Shown: piece after piece, positions 21,942 through 31,091 of the stretch | Layout: every line of letters starts with the position of its first letter | Numbering within the stretch: position 1 is the stretch's first letter | From: UMGS1908 sp045655005 | Lineage (GTDB): Bacteria; Bacillota; Clostridia; Christensenellales; UBA1242 | Direction: 5' to 3' | DNA: 44,597 nucleotides | NCBI GenBank assembly: GCA_045655005.1 | Contig: JAZOOJ010000003.1 | Location: 1-44,597 of the forward strand | The notes under the pieces: model-generated | Told to the model about the DNA's origin: nothing | Database searches by the model: none | The model's input: only the letters and a program-made list of their open reading frames with translations | Translations under genes and position numbers: made by a program

Positions 21942-23630
21942 CTATTTTGCAACTACTATATAAACTAATTGTTTGATTGATTGAGTGTTAACTGTTGTTG
22001 CCGAATCTTTGTAAATAGAATTATAATTGCCTGCATTAAATTCTATTAAATGGTCGGCATCACCGCCAGGCGCTGCATTCTGACCTGCAATAGAAGAGCC
22101 TATTGAAAATGCACCTGTTGCTGTTCCACCTGTTGTTTCGTGATTAAACGCACCTTTAATATTTGGTAAACTTGCTTCTGTTAAAGTACCTAAATTTTGA
22201 GGATTTACTGTATTTGTAAAATAAGAACTATATAACGGTAATCTTACTGTATTTGCACTTGAATTGTATACATATTTACCACACTCACCGTATGTTGTAT
22301 AACTTGTTTGCCAATCAGCTTCTGTAGTAAATACTTCTGTAGAAGCTTTTTCTTTGATAGAAATATAACCAGTATTGCTTAATGTTACGATTTTATTACC
22401 CGATACAATTCCTCGCCAATTATTATTTCCTAAATTAGTATCACTCTGTGGTGTGGTCCAATTAATAAAATCTGTTGATTTAGATATCTCTCCATTATTA
22501 TTAATTGCTATATAATTTAAGCCATCAAATGCGATATTTACATACAAACTATAATATAAATTAAAAGAACCAGATATTGTTTGCCATTGAGAATATGTTT
22601 TATTATACATATATACCCAAGAACTTTGAACAATAAAAAAACTTTTATTATATATTACGCATTTAAGACTTCCTGTTGTTATATCGTCAATTTTGCTCCA
22701 AGTTGTTAAATCAGTTGAGCTATAAGCTCCTTCATCGCCAATAGCTATATATCTATTGTCTCCATACGCTATATCTATCCATCCATAATTGCCCATAACA
22801 CTGCCTGTGCCAGTTCGCGTCCAGGTTTCACCATCGGGAGAAGTAGCAATAATCCCGTCAGTAGTTATTGCAACAAATATATTATCTCCGTAAGTAATAG
22901 CTGTAAACTCTGTTATATTTAATATTTTTGTACGAGCACTCCAGTTTTCCCCATCTGTCGAAGTCGAACAATATCCATTATAATCTACTGCTACATATAC
23001 ACCGTTTCCATATGCAATGTCTGTCCAGTTGTTATTTCCTAAAGTTGTATTTTGTGTTGCTTGTGAAAATTCTCCACTGGGTAAAGAATTATATAAATTA
23101 GCAACATAGCTTACAAATTCAGGGTAATTTGTAGCCGATAACAAAGAGCCATCTGCAAGATGCAATGTATTATCTGTTAACGGCAATGAACTTGTTACAA
23201 TTTCGCCGTAGTTTCTTGAAAAACCACCTGTAAATTGTTCCCAATTTGTAGTGTCTGTTGGTAAATTATTCAAGTTTTCATCTGTTTTTGAAATATATAA
23301 TTTGCCGTTATATGCGCACCAATTCCCAATATAATATGTGGTTCCGCTATCATATTCAGGTACACCTTGCTGCAATAAGTAGCAAATTTGATGGGATAAA
23401 ACTTTCCCGAATCCTGTCATCTCCGGCAATGGCGGGAATTGTGTTGTAGGTGTTACGCATCCTATAAAACCTTTTTGCCAAGCTGGTAGTTTTTGAATTG
23501 TTGCAATATCAGTTGTTCCATTATAAGTTCCAGCTAAAGCAGAGCCAAATTGTCCTATTTCTGGGTCATCTCCTGTTGCCGTTGCTGATGAACCAAAAAC
23601 TTTTCCTGTAAGTCTAGTATATTTTGTCAT
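21942..23630 (-). CDS. Tail collar/fibre protein with an inserted beta-propeller
   Basis: A 562-aa protein. Residues 91-135 look like a CBM5/12-type module (YDSGTTYYIGNWCAYNGKLYI, ending W). A tail-collar start follows (HLADGSLLSATNYPEFV, 156-173). Residues about 197-427 are six repeats of 34-40 residues with the shape W-x-DIAYGN-x-YVAV-x-NG-x-x-STDG-x-x-W (197, 240, 280, 319, 362, 400), the pattern of BNR-like beta-propeller blades. The collar domain then resumes (NTVRLPLY, LPNIKGAF, NSIYKDSATTV). The propeller is thus nested in the collar fold and is the probable receptor-binding part. The C-terminus shares a tip with the 909-aa fibre. Confidence 0.75.
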   Translation of the reverse strand: MTKYTRLTGKVFGSSATATGDDPEIGQFGSALAGTYNGTTDIATIQKLPAWQKGFIGCVTPTTQFPPLPEMTGFGKVLSHQICYLLQQGVPEYDSGTTYYIGNWCAYNGKLYISKTDENLNNLPTDTTNWEQFTGGFSRNYGEIVTSSLPLTDNTLHLADGSLLSATNYPEFVSYVANLYNSLPSGEFSQATQNTTLGNNNWTDIAYGNGVYVAVDYNGYCSTSTDGENWSARTKILNITEFTAITYGDNIFVAITTDGIIATSPDGETWTRTGTGSVMGNYGWIDIAYGDNRYIAIGDEGAYSSTDLTTWSKIDDITTGSLKCVIYNKSFFIVQSSWVYMYNKTYSQWQTISGSFNLYYSLYVNIAFDGLNYIAINNNGEISKSTDFINWTTPQSDTNLGNNNWRGIVSGNKIVTLSNTGYISIKEKASTEVFTTEADWQTSYTTYGECGKYVYNSSANTVRLPLYSSYFTNTVNPQNLGTLTEASLPNIKGAFNHETTGGTATGAFSIGSSIAGQNAAPGGDADHLIEFNAGNYNSIYKDSATTVNTQSIKQLVYIVVAK

Positions 23631-23651
23631 AATATTTTCCTTATATTTATA

Positions 23652-24317
23652 TTATACAATTTGTTGAGTTTCAATTTCACATCCGGTAGGATGAGGTAAG
23701 ATATCTTTAAAAGTTGCTACTGTTATTATATTTTTATAACTAACATCATAGTGATATGTTATCTTCATTACATCCCAGGTGGTATAGACTTTTCCATCAC
23801 TCCATTCATAAATAGCTTTATCAATATTCTTTTTAGTGTGATTTATTGAATTTTTAATAATTTTTAATTTAATTAATTGTCTAAATATATCATCACCAAG
23901 TTTATTAACCGCAGTTCTTGTGTCTTGCCAATTTTTATAAGTTAAAAAACCACCGTCATTATCGGCAAAATTTGTATATGTAGAAAAACCACCTTGCATT
24001 GGGTCTAAATTATTTGGAAAATTAACATTTTGTATATCGGTATAGTTAATAAAAGAAACATAAGGATGTTCCCATAATTCTATGCCGTTATAAAATCTAT
24101 CTACTCCAACCCATTTTCCGACTACATCTAACTGAGCTCCTTCACTTTTTTCTACATTTAAACATAAATCTCTAATTTTTAAAACCAAGTTGTTAGAAAA
24201 AATTAATTCTACTAATAAATCAATTAAAGCTCTATTCTTTTTAGATTGACGATATTGGATTATAATTAAATTTTTAATCCATTCTTTTATTTTATTTAGT
24301 TCTTCTAAATAATCCAT
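23652..24317 (-). CDS. DUF2612 family baseplate protein (gpI-like)
   Basis: A 221-aa protein with a helical start (LEELNKIKEWIKNLIIIQYRQSKKNRALIDLLVEL), then SEGAQLDVVGKWVGVDRFYNG, the common signature of phage proteins that follow baseplate J and bridge wedge to fibres. ATG 24317 is chosen, with AGGTGA just upstream; a GTG at 24323 is possible. It sits between baseplate J and the fibres, as gpI does. Confidence 0.72.
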   Translation of the reverse strand: MDYLEELNKIKEWIKNLIIIQYRQSKKNRALIDLLVELIFSNNLVLKIRDLCLNVEKSEGAQLDVVGKWVGVDRFYNGIELWEHPYVSFINYTDIQNVNFPNNLDPMQGGFSTYTNFADNDGGFLTYKNWQDTRTAVNKLGDDIFRQLIKLKIIKNSINHTKKNIDKAIYEWSDGKVYTTWDVMKITYHYDVSYKNIITVATFKDILPHPTGCEIETQQIV

Positions 24318-24323
24318 TTTCAC

Positions 24324-25757
24324 CTACAATATTGTAATATAAATTTTATTTTCATCGGTTGTAAACTTATCGGCAATAGTATTAGTTGTTAAATAATCAC
24401 TCCAAACACTTGCTGTATAAGCAACCGTTATTTTATCACCGTTTACTGGTGCACCTGTATATGTTATACCATATTGTGTCAAATCTACTGTATCTGAATT
24501 TAATGTCCATTCGCCAGTTGAATAACTAAATTCATAACTTCCAGCTGTATCTTGAACCATATACTGAAAATCAATAACGTTAACAGAAGCTGAGGTTATT
24601 CCGCTACCAGTAACAGAAGCTGTTGCGCTTCCGCCTGTTGAAACTTGAACGTCTAGTGCATAACCATTACCACCATCTGATAGCATTGCATCAGCACAAA
24701 TTTGTGTGATTTTAGAAGTTTCTACATCCTCGCCAATAACATATGATAAATTCTCTGTAATATATTGCTTAATATTGCTGACATTAATCTCTGTTGATTC
24801 GCCTATTGGTTTAATATCAAATTTAATATAAAAATTAACTTGAGTTGCATCATCCCAATTTATAATTAAAGGTTGCAAGCATTCAGAGTTAATAGTCATA
24901 CTCTTGCTACCTCTTAAACCAGCACCACTTGAATTGGCATATATTATTTCTGCAATCTTTTCTTCTTCTGAACCGTCATAATCTACAACAACCCATATAT
25001 AATGAGGTAGTGTTCCAGTGGCATCAGTAGTATTATCTCTATTTTCGTGAATATTTACGCTTAAAACCCCATCTAACTCTAATAATTCAGTATACATTGT
25101 ATCTGTGTTGCTTTTACCTTGTTTTGATACGGATTGAGCTCTTCTGATTCTAAAATCGCTATCACTTTCTTCATCTTTACCTATGTCAATAGGTGCAACA
25201 TTATTTATTACATTAGTCACACCGTCTACTATTGTTACTTGGTTTGTTATTGTGCCAATAGATGGAATGACTTGTCCCATCTCTTTTGCTCTAAATGGCA
25301 AATAAGATGTACCCGAATAAATTGTTGTAGTATCTATTAAATACCAAATGTTTCCAGCGTTATCTGAAATAGTATATGCACTAGCATTGGGTTCGTCATA
25401 AGAACCATCTAAGCCTTGTAACGTTACGGTTTTATTCGCGGTTATTGCTATATTTTGTCTTGTATACGAACCAGATTTACGAGTTAAATAATTTATTTGA
25501 TATCTATTATCCTGAATAGCGCCTACGCATTTATCAGGGTCACAAGAATTATAAACTTCTGTTATCATTTCTCTTATAGTTGTACCCATAAAAGCTAATA
25601 TTTCTATAAGCTGGCCATCTGGCGTATTAGATTCAAAGTTTATTTCTTCTCCGTTAATAGAATATAAATCTTTAAAGTCTTTTTTTAATTCATCTACTAA
25701 AACTGTGTTGTCTTTTACCTGTAAACCAGAAAATGTAATTTCATCTATATCTGCCAT
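24324..25757 (-). CDS. Baseplate J-like protein
   Basis: A 477-aa wedge protein of the baseplate J family (gp6/gpJ-like). Diagnostic blocks are EINFESNTPDGQLIEILAFM near the N-terminus, then GKDEESDSDFRIRRAQSVSKQG, NVNIHENRDN-like text, and IAEIIYANSSGAGLRGSK. A C-terminal beta part includes a second Ig-like segment (ASVTGSGITSASVNVIDF). It links the hub to the sheath/wedge periphery. It is followed at once by the DUF2612 gene. Confidence 0.85.
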   Translation of the reverse strand: MADIDEITFSGLQVKDNTVLVDELKKDFKDLYSINGEEINFESNTPDGQLIEILAFMGTTIREMITEVYNSCDPDKCVGAIQDNRYQINYLTRKSGSYTRQNIAITANKTVTLQGLDGSYDEPNASAYTISDNAGNIWYLIDTTTIYSGTSYLPFRAKEMGQVIPSIGTITNQVTIVDGVTNVINNVAPIDIGKDEESDSDFRIRRAQSVSKQGKSNTDTMYTELLELDGVLSVNIHENRDNTTDATGTLPHYIWVVVDYDGSEEEKIAEIIYANSSGAGLRGSKSMTINSECLQPLIINWDDATQVNFYIKFDIKPIGESTEINVSNIKQYITENLSYVIGEDVETSKITQICADAMLSDGGNGYALDVQVSTGGSATASVTGSGITSASVNVIDFQYMVQDTAGSYEFSYSTGEWTLNSDTVDLTQYGITYTGAPVNGDKITVAYTASVWSDYLTTNTIADKFTTDENKIYITIL

Positions 25758-25766
25758 AACTTACCT

Positions 25767-26129
25767 TTATATTGAAAATTCTATTGCAATAGGTTCTACA
25801 GAATAATCTGTAAAAACATCGCAACTACTATAATAATGTCTATTTTCTAAATTACTATTAAAATTGGATATATTTAAAACACCTTGCCTGTTTCTTATAA
25901 TTGTAACAATATCTTGGTCTAATAGTTCTTTTTGATTTTTAAAACCTAGTCTTGTATACCAATCTATACCATTTTCAAGAGCAAAAAAACAATCGTACTT
26001 CCATTCATAGAGAGCCGTATAAATATCTTGAATTATTTGATTTACTCCGCTTTTGTAATCCGCTATAGAATGACCGAACAGCCATTCTGAATATCCTTCT
26101 GTATCTTTTTGTATAGCACGTACTAACAT
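25767..26129 (-). CDS. gp25/W-like baseplate wedge protein
   Basis: A 120-aa protein with VNQIIQDIYTALYEWKYDCFFALENGIDWYTRLG, typical of the gp25-like wedge component, and a C-terminal strand YSVEPIAIEFSI. It lies next to baseplate J, as in myoviruses. There is no obvious ribosome site before the ATG; coupling to the previous gene is possible. Confidence 0.65.
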   Translation of the reverse strand: MLVRAIQKDTEGYSEWLFGHSIADYKSGVNQIIQDIYTALYEWKYDCFFALENGIDWYTRLGFKNQKELLDQDIVTIIRNRQGVLNISNFNSNLENRHYYSSCDVFTDYSVEPIAIEFSI

Positions 26130-26145
26130 ATTTCTATTATAACAC

Positions 26146-26820
26146 TTATTGTTGTACTACTGATTTAACTATTCCATTTTTAATTATTACAAGTTTATCA
26201 TCTTTAGTTACAAATGTTGCATCCGCCTCTGCAGTTGTATCTACTAAACCATCTGAAGTAGTTTTGCCAATTATGTTTGTATCTCCAAAGATATTTACAC
26301 CAGTTTCTAAAAGCTGAATATTTGTTTCTTTGTAATAAATATTTAAACAATCTTCTAAATATTGTATCAAATTTAAATTAGGTTGACTACATAAACCACA
26401 AATAAATATAGCATCTGATAAATCATGCGTTCTGTCGTATGCTAAATTGCCAGCTTCGCCTGTGATATACCAAGTTTCTAATTCTCTATCATTAAATAAG
26501 AGTATACCCTCCATCCCTTCTTCAATAGGGTGAGTAATTCCTATATTGCCATATCCTAAAAAATAAGTTTTGGCATATATTAAAGGATAATCTTTTAACT
26601 CCTGGTTGCCATCGTTTTTTAATGCCATTAATCTTTTGCCTTTTATTTGACAGCAACTTACCAATGTTTCGCTATCAAAACTAACAATAGATGCAACTTT
26701 AACACAGTTTAATGTGCATAAAATATTGTTTTTAAGTGCTTCTAACACATTAAATAAATCTGTTTTGCTTGCTTCTTGGTTAAAATGTAACATTATCTCC
26801 TCACATCTACATGCGTCCAA
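26146..26820 (-). CDS. Gp138 N-terminal-like baseplate spike protein
   Basis: A 224-aa protein of Gp138 family type: an N-terminal beta barrel (KVASIVSFDSETLVSCCQIKG, YPLIYAKTYFLGYGNIGITHPIEEGMEGILLFNDRELETWY) that caps the hub, then a repetitive beta tail (GVNIFGDTNIIGKTTSDG) expected to form the needle. It probably punctures the cell envelope with the M15 hub encoded just upstream, which it overlaps by 28 bases. Confidence 0.68.
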   Translation of the reverse strand: MDACRCEEIMLHFNQEASKTDLFNVLEALKNNILCTLNCVKVASIVSFDSETLVSCCQIKGKRLMALKNDGNQELKDYPLIYAKTYFLGYGNIGITHPIEEGMEGILLFNDRELETWYITGEAGNLAYDRTHDLSDAIFICGLCSQPNLNLIQYLEDCLNIYYKETNIQLLETGVNIFGDTNIIGKTTSDGLVDTTAEADATFVTKDDKLVIIKNGIVKSVVQQ

Positions 26821-28166
26821 GTACTGTATTTACCTACATAACTAAACATTCCTGAACGTTTAGCTGCATAATAAACACTAGAGGCAGTAGCTCCTGCTAT
26901 TTTAAAATCTAAAGCCCTACCAGTTAAATGCTGACTATTGCTTACACCGCCTTCCCTTTCATTATTAGGAACAGAACGCCAACCACTTGTAATTGTTATT
27001 TTTTTGCCTGGAAAATGTTTATTACTAAAATCAATTAATCTATTTGTAACTGCTTCGCAATTGGCTAATTTTCCAGTGGTTAGTTCTTGTATTCTTTCGC
27101 TATCTGTATTATTATGACCTATTAAATCTTTCCATTGTACTCCTAAAGCGTTATTAATAAATAAAGATGGTATTTTACCATTATATTTTTTAATATATCT
27201 ATATACATACCAAACATTAGAAGATACGTTTGTATTAAGTGGTTCTATTTTATTATTAACAACCCTACTTGGCCCTGTTCCTGTGGGATTAGCTGTTAAA
27301 TTAACATTTGAATTAGTTAAATACTCTAAATAAACTAATTGAATAGAGGTTGTTCTTGTGCCACTCTCCGCACCAGAAATTGTACAATTATGAGATATAC
27401 CATTTATTTTATATTGTCCATTAAACCTGCTTTGAGTTTCAGATTTTATTTCTACCATTTGTCCTAATCTTAAAGTAGGTTCAAATATCATATTTATTTC
27501 TAACACCGCTTCGCGCCTTTTTGGTGTTTCCAATAAACCAGTTTCACTTTCGATTAAGTAAACCCCATAATCTGTCAAGGTTTCGTTATCATTAAGTGTA
27601 TTTAACCTGCCATTATCAATAAAAGTATGTCCACCTGTTAGTTTATTTATAGCTACAAAAGAGTTTCCTTCAAAAACAGTAGGTGTTTGAAAGGTTCCTG
27701 TTAGCTCTCCACATTCTCCTTGTTGTAAATTAGGAAATTGGCTTGCTAAATATTTATAAGCTTCATCAAATGTCGTACCGGCTTGAAATGTTACACTTGT
27801 ATATTCAGATAATATATCAGGGTCAAGAATATCTATAGTAGTTACCATATCTACTCCTTGCCTTTCAGAATAACATTCTTGAATCCAACCCAAACAAATT
27901 AATGTTAATTTATCACCATATCCAGCCTCTAGCGTTACCATTTTTGCTTTAGTTTTATCAAATACTAACCTATCTTGATAAATATTTTCTCTTATTTCGC
28001 CATCCATGTTATAAACAATAATTTTGGCGGTATTAGTAGATTGAAATAATGCTTTAGATACACTAAATTCTATACTAATAGGGTCTGTTACTATTCCTTG
28101 TACAGGTTGGTCGTTCTCCCACCATTGTAGAGTTAATTTATAATGACATTGAAGTTTATTGAACAT
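26793..28166 (-). CDS. Baseplate hub protein fused to C-terminal M15 peptidase
   Basis: A 457-aa fusion. Residues 1-290 have the gpD/hub style (KLTLQWWENDQPVQGIVTDPISIEFSVSK, NTAKIIVYNMD, LEAGYGDKLTLICLGWIQ, LEINMIFEPTLRLGQMVEIKS). After a linker at about 290-335 the C-terminus is a complete M15_3 peptidase: SGWRS, H413 and D420 in SQHLTGRALDF, and H452 in WTHVDV. The tail-borne peptidase would open the wall during injection. The enzyme is related to the endolysin at 16142. It overlaps the plug gene by 11 bases. Confidence 0.8.
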   Translation of the reverse strand: MFNKLQCHYKLTLQWWENDQPVQGIVTDPISIEFSVSKALFQSTNTAKIIVYNMDGEIRENIYQDRLVFDKTKAKMVTLEAGYGDKLTLICLGWIQECYSERQGVDMVTTIDILDPDILSEYTSVTFQAGTTFDEAYKYLASQFPNLQQGECGELTGTFQTPTVFEGNSFVAINKLTGGHTFIDNGRLNTLNDNETLTDYGVYLIESETGLLETPKRREAVLEINMIFEPTLRLGQMVEIKSETQSRFNGQYKINGISHNCTISGAESGTRTTSIQLVYLEYLTNSNVNLTANPTGTGPSRVVNNKIEPLNTNVSSNVWYVYRYIKKYNGKIPSLFINNALGVQWKDLIGHNNTDSERIQELTTGKLANCEAVTNRLIDFSNKHFPGKKITITSGWRSVPNNEREGGVSNSQHLTGRALDFKIAGATASSVYYAAKRSGMFSYVGKYSTWTHVDVRR

Positions 28167-28500
28167 TATATACTAGTTCCTCTAATTCGTTAACATCTTC
28201 TTTATTTAAAAGAACCATAAGTACTTTTTGGCTAACAAAGTCTTCTAATTGGAATGGCTCAGCATTACTACTAGATAAAAAACTAATACCAAATGGTAAT
28301 TTATTGCGCAAATGTCTTAAGGCATTAAGTGTTATCACCACCTTATTGCCATTATTTACATAGTCTTTATATTCTATATCAAAATACCAAGATTGTTGAG
28401 AAGAATAATAATAAAGCCGCATTGTAGCAAATTCGTTATTTTCTAATTTTAAGATAAATTGTTGTTTGGGATATGCCGTTATTGAAGTTATTATTTCCAT
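28156..28500 (-). CDS. Baseplate plug-like protein, 114 aa
   Basis: Beta-rich with the typical start (ITSITAYPKQQFILKLENNEFATMRLYYYSSQQSWYFDIEY), then VITLNALRHLRNKLPFG. This matches the small plug proteins found between the Dit-like and hub genes in simple myovirus baseplates. Its ATG overlaps the previous stop by 1 base. Confidence 0.62.
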   Translation of the reverse strand: MEIITSITAYPKQQFILKLENNEFATMRLYYYSSQQSWYFDIEYKDYVNNGNKVVITLNALRHLRNKLPFGISFLSSSNAEPFQLEDFVSQKVLMVLLNKEDVNELEELVYNVQ

Positions 28501-29435
28501 TATTTTTTTCCAATACCACTAACTAAACTCATTAATTGTATATCTTTCAACTGCGGAGTTACAAGGTAATTAAAAACCTTTTGACATAATCTTGCTGTTG
28601 GTGTTTCACCTTTTGCCATATACTCAGTTGCTTTTGGCAATTGATTAAATATAGGTATATCGGAAGGTTTTTTATTGGTTTCTTGTCCTTTTGCTACACC
28701 TTCGTTTTGTGTCTCTGTTTTCTGTACTTGAGAGGCGGTTATTACGCCATATTTTTCTTTATCTAATTTGGTTACTTTAGTTGTAGCTACTCTAAATTCT
28801 TTAATAGTTACTTCTACATCAGTTATAAAGTTGTTATCTCCTTGATGTGCGCTAACAGATTGTAAAAAATAAGTTTTATTATATTGTCCCTCTTGGAATG
28901 GTTCATAAGTATATTTTAAGTCTTCTAATCTTACAGGAATGCGTTGTTGTAATATTTGATTAAGGATGGCAACCACCACTCTTTGTCTATTTCCTTTATA
29001 TGGATTTCCAGTACCCTTATAATCACTCCACATTTTTTTATATCTATTAAAACTAGATTCTATTTGATTAACTATATTTTGAGCCAGTTGAGTATAATTA
29101 CTTATAACGGGAGAAATAGATGTAATAGGCTTCATTTTATCTAATGTTTGCAATAATATTGGATGATTTATTTTATTCGATATTTTATTAAGCCAAGTAA
29201 ATTCATTTTTATAAACTATTTCACCAACGCAACCTCTTAATCTATAAACCTTTGGTTTTATTGCAATATGGTCTTGTATTGAATAGTTGCTTTCTACATA
29301 ATTATCAGTAATCGAGGCCTCAACAGCGGATGTTTCATCCTCTATATAATCAAAATATATAGCTACTCCAAAATCTTTTTGCGTGCTTTCTTCTGTTTTT
29401 AATATATATCCTTCTTGTTGTACGTCTTCTATCAT
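28500..29435 (-). CDS. Dit-like/tail-proximal baseplate protein, 311 aa
   Basis: The block SAVEASITDNYVESNYSIQDHIAIKPKVYRLRGCVGEIV (about residues 37-75) is the N-terminal Dit-like barrel signature, with the conserved VTDH-like and L-G strands. Residues 150-240 carry a further beta region (VRLEDLKYTYEPF, FLQSVSAHQGDNNFITDVEVTIKEF), and the C-terminus is helical and polar. It probably joins the tube to the baseplate hub. Confidence 0.65.
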   Translation of the reverse strand: MIEDVQQEGYILKTEESTQKDFGVAIYFDYIEDETSAVEASITDNYVESNYSIQDHIAIKPKVYRLRGCVGEIVYKNEFTWLNKISNKINHPILLQTLDKMKPITSISPVISNYTQLAQNIVNQIESSFNRYKKMWSDYKGTGNPYKGNRQRVVVAILNQILQQRIPVRLEDLKYTYEPFQEGQYNKTYFLQSVSAHQGDNNFITDVEVTIKEFRVATTKVTKLDKEKYGVITASQVQKTETQNEGVAKGQETNKKPSDIPIFNQLPKATEYMAKGETPTARLCQKVFNYLVTPQLKDIQLMSLVSGIGKK

Positions 29436-29445
29436 TTATATTTCC

Positions 29446-30852
29446 TTATAAATAAGCGGTTTCTAAATATCTGTGACTTATATTTTCGAGTTCGCTAATT
29501 ACTGCTTGTTGTGGAGCTGGATTATTGTAAAAATGATTAGTCATATTACTATTTATATTTCTGTATTGATAACCTGTATCTAATTCAGCCGGGTCTGGTA
29601 AGTCTTCATCTTTTTCATCTTCTTTATTTATAAACAACTTGAATAAATCTACAATCATCCATATTCCCATTGCTATGCTAAATATAGCACCAATTGGTCC
29701 ACCTGCTAATCCACCTAATGCTGCAGCTCCTCTTTTTGCTATAATACCACCAGCGGCGCCAATCCCCCCGGCACCAGCTAAACGCATTAAACCCTTGCCG
29801 GCAGTTTTACCAAAAATACTTTTCCCAGCTACACCGCCTAATAAACCGCCAATAATTCCACCTGATAAAAGTTTAGATATAGCACTTATTGTTTTTATAA
29901 CTGAATTTCCTGCCAATAGTAGTAAAATATCTTTTACTACATATAGCCATTGCGGATTTTTTTCTAAAACATTAGATATTTGCAAAGCTATTTTAGATGT
30001 CATATCCATTATTTTTTGGATTAATGGCATAGCAGCTATTAAAAGTCTTTGCTTGGCTAATTCCCAACGCATATTATTTTTTTGCTGTTGCGCTGTATAT
30101 TGTGCTAGTTGTTTGCGCTCTTTTTCGCTTAATTGTAATTCTTTAGAATCTTTTATATGTTGAGCAAATTGCTCATTAGTTAACTCTAAGACATTTAACC
30201 ATTCTTGCGATAAGCCTAATTCGCTTAAAATATAAGACTTAGATTGAGCACTCATTCCTTTTGTTCTTTGTCTGAGTGCTGCGATAAATTGGTCCGATTT
30301 CATTCCCATTGGATTCATACCAAGTTGAGCAAATATACCAGAACCTTCGCCTGTCATACCAAGTCTAAATATTCTTTGTTGTAAACCTTGTAAATCGCCA
30401 GCAACTTGTTCAGGAGATAAACCCATGCCAGATAATTGAGCTAAACCAGCCATTCTGTTTAACCTGCCAATACCCAAACCTGTTTGTTTTTCAAATGTTA
30501 TATACATTTGATTTGATTTAAGCAAACTATTGCCAAGTCTATCTAACATTGTAACAGTAGCACCAATAGCACCTATAAATTTAATAGATGTCATCATACT
30601 AATTTTCATAGAATTGGTTAATTCATCTTGTTGGCTCTTAACAGCTTTGAGACCTTCTAATTCGTCTTGCTGTGCTGCGTTCTTTTTAATTAATTCTTTT
30701 TCCTGGTCGGAAGTAGCTTTGTTTAAATCCCTCATAAGTTTTATTTGCTTACGAGTTTTCTTTTCGGCTTCGCTCATTTTTTTTATAGCATCATCAAGAC
30801 CTTTTGTATTTCCTTGAGTACCTATTTTGATTATAAATTCGCCGATATTCAT
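29446..30852 (-). CDS. Tape measure protein
   Basis: A 468-aa helical protein with an N-terminal coiled coil (KKMSEAEKKTRKQIKLMRDLN), long amphipathic helices and a C-terminal hydrophobic Gly/Ala-rich stretch (residues about 330-415) that would cross membranes on injection. By the usual 0.15 nm per residue its length suggests a tail of about 70 nm. It follows the tail chaperone frameshift pair, and its ATG overlaps the chaperone stop in ATGA. Confidence 0.82.
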   Translation of the reverse strand: MNIGEFIIKIGTQGNTKGLDDAIKKMSEAEKKTRKQIKLMRDLNKATSDQEKELIKKNAAQQDELEGLKAVKSQQDELTNSMKISMMTSIKFIGAIGATVTMLDRLGNSLLKSNQMYITFEKQTGLGIGRLNRMAGLAQLSGMGLSPEQVAGDLQGLQQRIFRLGMTGEGSGIFAQLGMNPMGMKSDQFIAALRQRTKGMSAQSKSYILSELGLSQEWLNVLELTNEQFAQHIKDSKELQLSEKERKQLAQYTAQQQKNNMRWELAKQRLLIAAMPLIQKIMDMTSKIALQISNVLEKNPQWLYVVKDILLLLAGNSVIKTISAISKLLSGGIIGGLLGGVAGKSIFGKTAGKGLMRLAGAGGIGAAGGIIAKRGAAALGGLAGGPIGAIFSIAMGIWMIVDLFKLFINKEDEKDEDLPDPAELDTGYQYRNINSNMTNHFYNNPAPQQAVISELENISHRYLETAYL

Positions 30853-31091
30853 TTCTTATCCTTGTTTAATTCATATGCAGTATCTTTATATTGTCTTGCC
30901 ATTATTTCAAATTGATATGCCTTAATAACTTCATCTATTGGAGATTCATATGCTATTGTAGGATTGCTACTATACCAATTTGCCTTGCATATAGTATATA
31001 TTATAACATCTATTTTATCTACATTATACTTAACTTTTGGATAGATTCTATTATGTTTGTATGGGTTTTCCACATAGAAATAAGGCTCTTG
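30849..31091 (-). CDS. Tail assembly chaperone extension, reached by -1 frameshift
   Basis: An open frame with the sequence KANWYSSNPTIAYESPIDEVIKAYQFEIMARQ, a helical tail typical of the second chaperone (GT type). It has no ATG (the first possible start is TTG 31121 with no ribosome site), so it is best read as the -1 continuation of the 31019 gene, via T-TTT-TTC at 31091-31097. The fusion would have 129 plus 80 residues, 209 in all. Confidence 0.7.
   Translation of the reverse strand, partial: QEPYFYVENPYKHNRIYPKVKYNVDKIDVIIYTICKANWYSSNPTIAYESPIDEVIKAYQFEIMARQYKDTAYELNKDKK

Noticed and set aside
29639..30163. A 174-codon open frame on the plus strand, Pro/Ala/Ile-rich, opposite the tape measure gene
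   Set aside because: It is the mirror of the Gly/Ala-rich membrane part of the tape measure gene, has no ribosome site, and would be the only plus-strand gene in the late arm.
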